DNA of 41,835 bases from an uncultured Lewinella sp. GTDB lineage: Bacteria > Bacteroidota > Bacteroidia > Chitinophagales > Saprospiraceae. Shown here one piece after another: positions 35,691-41,835 of the stretch. Each line of letters begins with the position of its first letter. Position 1 is the first letter of the stretch. The notes under the pieces were generated by a model. That model was given only the letters and a program-made list of their open reading frames with translations. It was not told where the DNA came from and did not search any database. A program made the translations under genes and the position numbers. Location: assembly GCA_913057785.1 (NCBI GenBank), contig CAJXPD010000061.1:1-41835 (forward strand). Reading direction: 5' to 3'.

Positions 35691-35729
35691 TTGTTTTACA
35701 GGTTATTAACCTATTATTTTTAATTATTT

Positions 35730-35776
35730 ATCAGCAAATATGCACTTGTGGCTTGACTTTTGTTTTGCTGATTTTT
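35730..35776 (+). terminator. Terminator after the transglutaminase-like gene
   Basis: ATCAGCAAA (35730-35738) and TTTGCTGAT (35764-35772) form a 9-bp stem around a 25-nt loop, followed by a T-run to 35776. It begins 39 bp after the stop codon at 35690. Confidence 0.6.
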
Positions 35777-35795
35777 ATAAAAGCGCAGAAAGAGT

Positions 35796-35827
35796 ATTGA
35801 CTTAGTTCATGCATTTTTTTACATTTG
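35796..35827 (+). promoter_or_regulatory. Bacteroidota-type promoter of the DUF2795 gene
   Basis: ATTG (35796-35799) is followed after 20 bp by TACATTTG (35820-35827), an exact TAnnTTTG box with a near-consensus -33. The predicted start near 35834 leaves a very AT-rich leader of about 130 nt before the ATG at 35963. Confidence 0.6.
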
Positions 35828-35962
35828 CCCGAAATCAATCGAAACATAATTCTGCGAAAATTATTTCTTTATTCAGGTACTTTGAAGAATTTTTGAGAAC
35901 CCCTTTAAGGTTTAAAAGAATTTTGTAACCAAAGCGTTAAAATTTTAATTATTTAGTTTCGT

Positions 35963-36184
35963 ATGTATTGGACACTTGAACTTGCTTACCATCTGGAGGA
36001 TGCCCCTTGGCCAGCTACCCGAGATGAGTTAATCGATTATGCGATCAGATCGGGCGCCCCATTGGAAGTCATCGAGAATCTCCAAGAGATGGAAGACGAA
36101 GGGGAGATTTATGAGAGCATGGAAGATATCTGGCCGGATTATCCCCGAAAGGATGACTTCCTCTTCAACGAAGATGAATACTAA
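35963..36184 (+). CDS. DUF2795-family small acidic protein
   Basis: A 73-residue, strongly acidic cytosolic protein. The sequence MYWTLELAYHLEDAPWPATR, then DELIDYAIRSGAPLEVIENL and DIWPDYPRKDDFLFNEDEY, matches what I remember of the small DUF2795 proteins that are very well conserved across Bacteroidota. Function is not known. There is no signal peptide or membrane segment. It has its own promoter with a long AT-rich leader and a hairpin-rich 3' region, so it is probably a well-expressed single gene. Confidence 0.85.
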   Translation: MYWTLELAYHLEDAPWPATRDELIDYAIRSGAPLEVIENLQEMEDEGEIYESMEDIWPDYPRKDDFLFNEDEY

Positions 36185-36186
36185 CT

Positions 36187-36203
36187 TGGGGGGTTCGCCC
36201 CCA
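36187..36203 (+). terminator. GC-rich hairpin after DUF2795 stop
   Basis: TGGGGG (36187-36192) pairs with CCCCCA (36198-36203) around a GTTCG loop, starting 3 nt after the stop codon. The following GATTTCAT is only a poor U-tract, so it may protect the mRNA 3' end rather than terminate. Confidence 0.45.
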
Positions 36204-36216
36204 GATTTCATATAGG

Positions 36217-36340
36217 ATCATCCCGGATAAGGAATCAGGTTACAGCCAGAAGATAGCCGAAGAGATAGCAAATGTAAAAGTCTATCTAAAAGTCATCACC
36301 TCTCTTTTTGCTGTATCCCTTTATCCGGGATGATTTTCTT
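36217..36340 (+). ncRNA. Candidate structured small RNA or extended terminator
   Basis: ATCATCCCGGATAA (36217-36230) is perfectly complementary to TTATCCGGGATGAT (36321-36334), closing a 90-nt interior. Inside, TACAGC (36241-36246) pairs with GCTGTA (36310-36315), and AGATAG (36263-36268) with CTATCT (36282-36287). The 3' arm runs into TTTTCTTTTG, like an intrinsic terminator. The drawing is a long rod with side loops of about 120 nt. It does not match tmRNA, RNase P or SRP RNA as I know them; 6S RNA is not excluded. It may be a separate transcript or the 3' end of the DUF2795 mRNA. Confidence 0.4.
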
Positions 36341-36590
36341 TTGTCCTAAACTCAAGGTTTTTCAGTCTGCGCATCTCCTACCAATCGGCCGATCCGCTAC
36401 TACTGGCTCGGCTATTTCCTCCACGTCGAAACCAACCGCACGCAAGCACTTTTCTTGATTTTCCACCAATTTGTGACATGTTAATTTGGACAAATATTAT
36501 ATTTTATCCATATTGGATGAAACTTATGTCGTTCAATTTCAGTAGTGAATTAACAAGGCCCCTATCCTGATGTCTGCCAAATTATAGTCC

Positions 36591-38102
36591 ATGAAAAACC
36601 TATTAGAGATCATCAAGATCGTTACAAAAAAGAGAGTTAAGAAAATTGAGATCTTTGATGACCAAGCCCTGAAAAACAAAACTGGGAAGTTCAACGAATT
36701 TTATGAAGCGCTTTCTGCTGGTCGATTGAGAAACGATCGAGATGCAGCAACCCTTCTGTACAACTGTAGTCCACAAGACCCCAAGTATCGCCAGCTCAAG
36801 TCGCGATTCCGCAAGCGGCTTCTAAATACGATTTTCTTTCTCGACATCAACAAACCCTCATCAGGCACTTATAATCGAGCCTATTTCAATTGTAACAAGG
36901 AATGGGCAATGGTCAAAATCCTCCTGCATTACGGAGCAGTACAAACCGCTACTTCCATGGCCAGGCATATCTTGACCACCGCTCAGAAATATCATTTTTC
37001 AGATCTAATAGTAAACTGCTGCCGCATACTCCGCCAGCATGCCGCTGACTCCGGGGAGGATAAAGACTTCCAGCACTACAATAAGACCATTAAAGAATTT
37101 GAGCCCATCTTGAAAGCGGAGCTAGAATCCGAGGAGCTCTACCAGACCGTGATTCTCGACTATCGAAAACCGTTAACTAGCAAAAATCCATTAAAGGGAG
37201 AGATCGACGCGATTTCTGATCAACTGATCACCCTATCTGAACGCTATAATTCACCGGTGATCTTTTATAATCTTTATCTCGTCTGGGCCATACGCTACGA
37301 ACTAGCTAAGGATTTTGATACCATGCTGGAAGTTTGCAACCAAGCAGAGCAGTACATGGACGATCATCCTGATTTCTATCAAGAAGAAAAACTGATCGCC
37401 ATCCAAAACAAAAAGATGTCTGCTTATCTTCATAAGCAGGAATACAGGAAAGGAAAAGTAAATGCGGAAAAATGCTTGAATAGATTTCCCGATGGAAGCC
37501 AACCCTGGTTCAACTTCATGGAATTCTATCTGCTGCTCGCCCTTCATACCGAGAATTACATTAATGCGCTAGCCATCATCAACCAAGCGACGGCCCACAG
37601 CGGATTGAAAAAACTAGATCAACCCATTCGAGAGAAATGGGCCATTTATGCAGGGTACGTCGGTTTCTTTGCCTCCATACAAGGCTTTGGGGCAGCGCTT
37701 CAAATTAGATCAAGCAGCCGGATATTCCGCCCTTCTAAATATTTCGCCTTACCAGAAACCTACCCCAAGAGTCATCGCAACTATGCCATTCTTTTGTTGA
37801 TTTTGGAGGTACTAGAATTGGCTAACAAAAAAAGTACACTGGACCTAGATGACCGCTTGGAGAAATTGAAGCAATTTGCGCTTCGGCAATTGAATAAAGA
37901 AGAACATTTTAGGGCTATTCAATTTATTCGCCTTCTCCAGCAGTTGAAAAAGGCCGAATACGAGGTGGATCAAATTAAAAACACAGAAAAATACCTTTCT
38001 GCCTTACAAGAGCAACCCTTCTTTTATCGCGGTGCTATCTCCGAACTAGAGATTATTCCTTACGAGAAGCTTTGGGAGATTGTTCTGCAACAGTTTAAAT
38101 AA
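36591..38102 (+). CDS. Hypothetical protein, all-helical, possible TPR-like
   Basis: A 503-residue protein that I do not recognise. There is no signal peptide or membrane helix. The N-terminus is basic (KIVTKKRVKKIEIF). The remainder reads as a chain of amphipathic helices with aromatic and small residues spaced as in tetratricopeptide-like repeats (FYNLYLVWAIRYELAKDFDTM, NALAIINQATAHSGLKK), which suggests a protein-binding scaffold. It is a single gene between an RNA-rich gap and cmk, 81 bp from cmk. No enzyme motif is visible. Confidence 0.7.
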   Translation: MKNLLEIIKIVTKKRVKKIEIFDDQALKNKTGKFNEFYEALSAGRLRNDRDAATLLYNCSPQDPKYRQLKSRFRKRLLNTIFFLDINKPSSGTYNRAYFNCNKEWAMVKILLHYGAVQTATSMARHILTTAQKYHFSDLIVNCCRILRQHAADSGEDKDFQHYNKTIKEFEPILKAELESEELYQTVILDYRKPLTSKNPLKGEIDAISDQLITLSERYNSPVIFYNLYLVWAIRYELAKDFDTMLEVCNQAEQYMDDHPDFYQEEKLIAIQNKKMSAYLHKQEYRKGKVNAEKCLNRFPDGSQPWFNFMEFYLLLALHTENYINALAIINQATAHSGLKKLDQPIREKWAIYAGYVGFFASIQGFGAALQIRSSSRIFRPSKYFALPETYPKSHRNYAILLLILEVLELANKKSTLDLDDRLEKLKQFALRQLNKEEHFRAIQFIRLLQQLKKAEYEVDQIKNTEKYLSALQEQPFFYRGAISELEIIPYEKLWEIVLQQFK

Positions 38103-38129
38103 TTCCCTGATAGAAAATCGCAACCCTTT

Positions 38130-38161
38130 TTTGACTTTTTCAGTAGGTATAGCTATATATG
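38130..38161 (+). promoter_or_regulatory. Candidate promoter of cmk
   Basis: TTTG (38130-38133) is followed after 20 bp by TATATATG (38154-38161), one base off the Bacteroidota -7 consensus. The predicted start is about 15 nt before the GTG start codon at 38184. Confidence 0.45.
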
Positions 38162-38183
38162 TACCCCTCAAAATGTTGATTCT

Positions 38184-38867
38184 GTGAAAAAGATTATTAT
38201 CGCCATTGACGGCTTCTCCTCCTGTGGAAAAAGTACACTAGCCAAAGCCCTTGCAAAAGCACTGAACTATGGTTTTGTGGATTCTGGTGCTATGTACCGA
38301 GCTGTAACCTTATACTTACTGGAACATAAAATCTCTATTCAAGACCTAAGGGGCGTGGAAAAAGCATTGGCCAGTATTCAAATCCGTTTTCAAGCCGGAG
38401 CAAAGGGAAACCGCACCTACCTCAATGGCCAAGATGTGGAAGATAAGATCCGGACAATGGAAGTCTCGGAAAAGGTAAGCCCTGTAGCAGCCATTCCAAT
38501 CGTCAGAAGAGCCATGGTACGGCAGCAGCAGGAGATGGGAGCAGAAAAAGGAATCGTGATGGATGGCAGAGATATTGGGACCGTGGTCTTCCCCGAGGCT
38601 GAACTGAAGATATTTGTTACCGCTGCCCCAGCAGTTCGAGCACAAAGAAGATTCCTTGAGTTACAGAGAAAAGGGCACACAGTTGCCATCGAAGAAGTTA
38701 GAAAGAACTTGGAGGAAAGGGACCATATCGACTCCACTCGTGCCGATAGTCCTCTTAGGCAGGCCGAGGATGCCCTAGTGCTTGACAACACCAAGCTTAC
38801 ACCCGATCAACAATTACAGGTAGCCCTGGATTGGGCCAATGAACGTATGGAAGCGCAAGTCTTATAG
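38184..38867 (+). CDS. cmk: Cytidylate kinase
   Basis: A 227-residue (d)CMP kinase that phosphorylates CMP and dCMP with ATP for nucleotide supply. The P-loop GFSSCGKST is at residues 10-18, the CMP-binding DSGAMYRAV at 33-41, and the conserved [20 protein letters not shown] and [11 protein letters not shown] follow; the lid has [16 protein letters not shown]. The start is GTG at 38184, giving the family N-terminus [10 protein letters not shown]; the nearby ATG at 38173 is out of frame. It is followed 42 bp later by a lipoprotein gene and then an ABC exporter, probably one transcript. Confidence 0.96.
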   Translation: MKKIIIAIDGFSSCGKSTLAKALAKALNYGFVDSGAMYRAVTLYLLEHKISIQDLRGVEKALASIQIRFQAGAKGNRTYLNGQDVEDKIRTMEVSEKVSPVAAIPIVRRAMVRQQQEMGAEKGIVMDGRDIGTVVFPEAELKIFVTAAPAVRAQRRFLELQRKGHTVAIEEVRKNLEERDHIDSTRADSPLRQAEDALVLDNTKLTPDQQLQVALDWANERMEAQVL

Positions 38868-38909
38868 GGATATTTGGTAAAATTAAGGCCAAATACTACC
38901 TTCACCTCC

Positions 38910-39602
38910 ATGACCAACACAAAAAATGCCCCCACCCTTTTACTACTTCTTAGCCTGCTACTGAGCGCTTGTAAGCAAAATCCAAGTGCCTTTGATCGAT
39001 GGCTTGCTAAGTATGAGTTGGATGAGCCCTTAGCCTATTTTGAACAATCTCCAGACTCCTTTTACATCGTTACTCCATTGGAACTCCTTGAAGAAGTTGG
39101 CAGGATGGAAAGGACCTATGCACAGTTAGAAAATCTAAAAGATAGCATACTCCCACAAAGTCATTGGGGCAAACGCAGACTCTATCTCCATCAGATGGAT
39201 TCTCTGAAAGAAAAGTGGAGTAGTTCTCATAAAGATCCTTCTCTTTACAACCTTCCTGGGTACTGTAAAAAACTCTTAGTGACGGAGGGTGTCAGTCTTC
39301 CTGAAAAACTAGGCTTCATACAAGATCATCTTAAGGAGAGTGACAAATATTACGAAGCGGCCAAGCTACTCGTTGATAATCCTCTACCCAACAAGACACT
39401 CTTGGCCGTACAGAAGCACTTGTTTGGTTTGAATTTTCTGCAAAAAGAATTGGCAGACTCTCTTTCTCAAGCCCGCTTTGTACCTGAATTGAGACAAAGC
39501 TTTCGGCTTGATCTAGAACGTACCAGATTAGCCGTAAAGGACTATATAGCCTATTGTGAAAGTCTTTATTTTGAATTGAATGATGATTGGGGAAGAGAAT
39601 AA
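38910..39602 (+). CDS. Hypothetical lipoprotein
   Basis: A 230-residue protein from the ATG at 38910 with a signal peptide and lipobox (LLLLSLLLSAC, lipidated Cys21). The mature part is charged and helical (FDRWLAKYELDEPLAYF, ERTRLAVKDYIAYCESLYFELND). I recognise no family. The frame also opens at a TTG at 38874, but only the ATG gives a proper signal peptide. It lies between cmk and the ABC exporter, all on one strand, with short gaps of 42 and 30 bp. Confidence 0.8.
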   Translation: MTNTKNAPTLLLLLSLLLSACKQNPSAFDRWLAKYELDEPLAYFEQSPDSFYIVTPLELLEEVGRMERTYAQLENLKDSILPQSHWGKRRLYLHQMDSLKEKWSSSHKDPSLYNLPGYCKKLLVTEGVSLPEKLGFIQDHLKESDKYYEAAKLLVDNPLPNKTLLAVQKHLFGLNFLQKELADSLSQARFVPELRQSFRLDLERTRLAVKDYIAYCESLYFELNDDWGRE

Positions 39603-39632
39603 CAACTTCACTAGGAATCATAAATATGCCCA

Positions 39633-41429
39633 ATGATGGAAGAACCTCGGCGGCCCATGTGGCGCCTTTTCCGCTTTATTGATCAGTACCGTAGCGCTTT
39701 CTGGTTCTCCATTGGTTCCAGTGTCACCAACAAGATTTTTGATTTAATGCCGCCTTTTCTGACGGCCTGGATCATCGATAGTGTTAGTGGTCAAATACCG
39801 GCTTGGATTCCTCAACTAACGGGTTGGCAGGAGCCCTGGCCAATCGTTGTCTTCCTCGCGATCCTAACCTTGGCCATCTTTGGATTTGAAAGCTTTTTTG
39901 AATGGCTGCATAAGCGTGGGTTTATGCGTTTGGCACAGCGTGTGCAGCATGATCTACGGCTACAAGCCTATGCTGCTCTACAGCAGAGAGAAATGGCTTA
40001 CTTTGAATCCCAACGTACAGGGAACCTGATGGCCATGCTCAATGATGATGTCAATCAATTAGAGCGTTTCCTAAATAGTAGTTTCAATAGCCTCATACAA
40101 CTGACTACCCTAGTTATAGTAGCGGGTTGGTCTCTAATTAACGTTTCCTGGCAGTTGGGTTTGATCAGTATGCTTCCTATCCCTTTTATCATATGGGGAA
40201 GCGTGTACTACCAAAGAAAGATTGCCCCGTATTACCGAGAAGTGCGAGAAGGGGTAGGTGCACTGGGTAATCGACTAGAGAACAATATCTCAGGGATGTT
40301 AGTGATCAAGAGTTTTACTGCTGAGAGGTACGAGCAAGAGCGAATAGAACAAGTGTCAGCCAAGTATCGAGATGCCAATTTTCGAGCCATTCGCTGGAGC
40401 GCCGTTTATTTCCCACTGATCCGCATGCCAATTGCTTTAGGTTTTGCGGGGGCCTTACTCCTAGGGTCCTATTGGGTACTATTTGAACCTGGCACCTTTA
40501 CCTTGGGGAGTCTTGCCTTTTTTGCGATGATGATCCAGCGGCTACTGTGGCCCGTAACCATCTTGGGAACAGTCTTCGACGAATACCAGCGCGCGAAAGC
40601 CTCCGCTCGACGGATCTTTGGGCTACTTGATACCCCGACACAGATTTATGACCCGGCCAAGCCAGCAGAAGTAGAGCGATTGAAGGGCAATATCGAATTA
40701 AGGGAGGTACACTTCTCCTACTTTTCCGATCAACCCATTCTACGAGGGCTAAGTATGCAAGTGAAGGCGGGGCAAACAGTGGGTATTGCCGGAGCAACCG
40801 GAGGAGGTAAAACTACACTCATTAAATTGTTGCTACGCTTATATGACGTCAATTCGGGGAGTATTGTGATTGATGGGATAAAAGTCCCTGACATGCGCTT
40901 GGAGGACCTCCGAAGGAACATTGCGTTGGTCAGCCAAGATGTATACCTCTTCCATGGGACAATTCGGGAAAATATTGCTTATGGAGCTCCAGCTACCCCA
41001 CTGGAACAGGTGCAGGAGGTAGCTCGGAAAGCCCAACTGGCTGATTTCATCGAAGAGCTCCCACAACAATATGAAACAGTAATTGGAGAACGAGGAGTGA
41101 AGCTTTCGGGAGGTCAGCGGCAGCGCCTGAGCATTGCTAGAGCCTTGCTAAAAAATGCCCCCATCTTAATTTTGGATGAAGCTACCAGTGCAGTAGACAC
41201 GGAGACGGAAAGAGCGATTCAGGACAGTTTAGAAGATTTGACTTCCGAAAAGACGGCGCTCATTATCGCCCATCGCCTCAGCACGATCCGTAATGCAGAT
41301 CAAATCATTGTCCTTAAAGAAGGGCAGATTGCTGAGTCTGGGACACATGATGAGCTGCTACAAAAGCAGGGACTTTATGCCAACCTATGGAACGGGCAAA
41401 TAAAGCTCAAACAAGATTCACAAACTTAG
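39633..41429 (+). CDS. ABC exporter, fused permease and ATPase (MsbA/MDR-like half-transporter)
   Basis: A 598-residue half-transporter that would work as a dimer in the inner membrane and export lipids, peptides or drugs. The N-terminal about 330 residues hold six membrane helices (FWFSIGSSVTNKIFDLMPPFLTAWII first). The ATPase has Walker A GATGGGKTT (about 385-393), Q-loop LVSQDVYLF, signature LSGGQ (about 490), Walker B ILILDEATSAVD (about 510) and H-loop IIAHRLSTI (about 545). All key residues are intact; GGGKTT is a slight variant of the usual GSGKST. Start may be Met1 or Met2, 3 nt apart. No accessory protein is encoded here, so substrate is unknown. Confidence 0.95.
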   Translation: MMEEPRRPMWRLFRFIDQYRSAFWFSIGSSVTNKIFDLMPPFLTAWIIDSVSGQIPAWIPQLTGWQEPWPIVVFLAILTLAIFGFESFFEWLHKRGFMRLAQRVQHDLRLQAYAALQQREMAYFESQRTGNLMAMLNDDVNQLERFLNSSFNSLIQLTTLVIVAGWSLINVSWQLGLISMLPIPFIIWGSVYYQRKIAPYYREVREGVGALGNRLENNISGMLVIKSFTAERYEQERIEQVSAKYRDANFRAIRWSAVYFPLIRMPIALGFAGALLLGSYWVLFEPGTFTLGSLAFFAMMIQRLLWPVTILGTVFDEYQRAKASARRIFGLLDTPTQIYDPAKPAEVERLKGNIELREVHFSYFSDQPILRGLSMQVKAGQTVGIAGATGGGKTTLIKLLLRLYDVNSGSIVIDGIKVPDMRLEDLRRNIALVSQDVYLFHGTIRENIAYGAPATPLEQVQEVARKAQLADFIEELPQQYETVIGERGVKLSGGQRQRLSIARALLKNAPILILDEATSAVDTETERAIQDSLEDLTSEKTALIIAHRLSTIRNADQIIVLKEGQIAESGTHDELLQKQGLYANLWNGQIKLKQDSQT

Positions 41430-41457
41430 CAATCTACCACATTACAGGGTTTTGGTA

Positions 41458-41835
41458 TTAGTCTTCCATTACCTTTAAGACCAATTTGCCCTTTTTATCT
41501 CCATTGAAAAGACGTAAGAACGTTTCATGGAAATTCTCAATTCCATCGTAGATATCTTCACGAGATTTCAATTTTCCTTGCGCCATCCACATACCCATTT
41601 GCTGTCCTGCTTTGCCCCAGTCCTTCACAAAATCGGAAACGACCATTCCCTTCATCGAAGCCCGGTTAACCAATAGCGAAAGGTAGTTCTTTGGCCCTCT
41701 GATATTATCCCGGTTATTATACTGGGAAATAGCTCCACAGATCACGACTCTGGCGTTTTGGCGAATGAAGGCCAAAGCGGCATCCAGTATCTCTCCTCCG
41801 ACATTGTCGAAAAACACATCGATTCCTTCAGGACA
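41458..41835 (-). CDS. NADP-dependent MDR-family oxidoreductase, C-terminal part (cut by window end)
   Basis: About 125 residues are visible and the frame continues past the window edge, so this is a partial gene. The text CPEGIDVFFDNVGGEILDAA, then RVVICGAISQYNN, GPKNYLSLLVNRASMKGMVV and the closing FNGDKKGKLVLKV are the nucleotide-binding half of zinc-independent MDR reductases of the prostaglandin/leukotriene reductase and CurA group, which reduce enone double bonds with NADPH. It is convergent with the ABC exporter, 28 bp apart, so the two are not linked in function by position. Confidence 0.9.
   Translation of the reverse strand, partial: CPEGIDVFFDNVGGEILDAALAFIRQNARVVICGAISQYNNRDNIRGPKNYLSLLVNRASMKGMVVSDFVKDWGKAGQQMGMWMAQGKLKSREDIYDGIENFHETFLRLFNGDKKGKLVLKVMED

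Larger units (their letters stand above)
36185..36590. other. Intergenic region after DUF2795 gene with two hairpins
   Basis: About 400 bp without a gene. The first half is occupied by a GC-rich hairpin (36187-36203) and a long-range stem that may mark a small RNA (36217-36340). The second half holds a 10-bp palindrome ATCGGCCGAT (36384-36393). I found no clear promoter for the gene at 36591. Confidence 0.6.

Noticed and set aside
36384..36393. ATCGGCCGAT palindrome in the gap before the 503-residue gene
   Set aside because: Ten bases of palindrome far from any predicted promoter is expected by chance in a window of this size.
1..41835. CRISPR arrays, transposases, integrases, tRNA/rRNA genes, toxin-antitoxin or phage-defence genes
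   Set aside because: I looked for repeats with regular spacing, transposase or integrase motifs, clover-leaf ends and small paired genes; nothing in the window supports any of them.

Overview
The window is a 41.8 kb stretch of chromosome from a member of the Bacteroidota, most likely a Saprospiria-type marine or aquatic lineage (Lewinella/Haliscomenobacter-like). This is inferred from family content, not from a database search. The pointers are a SusC/SusD pair, two TonB-dependent receptors with a FecI/FecR-type regulator pair, two very large type IX secretion system (T9SS) cargo proteins with C-terminal 'gliding-motility' sorting domains, a PorP/SprF partner, many lipoboxes ending in Cys, a DUF2795 protein, and promoter-like boxes matching the Bacteroidota consensus (TTTG, about 20 bp, TAnnTTTG). 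There is no clear phage, IS element, CRISPR array, rRNA or tRNA.

Layout. (1) 47-10126 looks like a polysaccharide- or glycoconjugate-use locus. A minus-strand set (PKD lipoprotein, SusC, SusD) diverges across a 751 bp regulatory gap from a plus-strand pair: a lipoprotein with an N-terminal beta-propeller-like part and a C-terminal alpha/alpha-toroid-like part, and an alpha/beta-hydrolase lipoprotein. An EamA permease follows at 10159. (2) 11020-14514 is a 1164-aa T9SS cargo protein with SprB repeats, preceded by an exact Bacteroidota-type promoter. (3) 14777-23979 is a co-directional minus-strand block: ECF sigma factor, FecR anti-sigma factor, TonB receptor with an STN signalling domain, class I/II aminotransferase (4 bp from the receptor), and a second, paralogous TonB receptor, closed by a hairpin terminator. 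The expected logic is ligand binding at the STN receptor, then FecR, then the ECF sigma factor, then expression of receptors and aminotransferase. (4) 24301-31239 is a PorP/SprF-like outer-membrane protein followed by a roughly 1960-aa adhesin-like protein with five cohesin-like domains, ten Cys-paired Ig/PKD-like repeats and a T9SS type B sorting domain. (5) 31762-41835 holds mostly housekeeping genes and hypotheticals: MacB/FtsX-type permease, queA, a secreted transglutaminase-like protein, a DUF2795 protein followed by a structured RNA or terminator region, a 503-aa helical protein of unknown function, cmk, a small lipoprotein, an ABC exporter, and the C-terminal end of an NADP-dependent MDR oxidoreductase cut by the window edge.

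The most distinctive items are the aminotransferase sandwiched between two paralogous receptors under ECF/FecR control, the unfamiliar propeller-toroid protein in the Sus locus, the cohesin-plus-stapled-stalk T9SS adhesin sharing a 13-nt translation-start sequence with its SprF partner, and a 14-bp long-range stem downstream of the DUF2795 gene that may mark a small RNA. None of these is proven novel from sequence alone.
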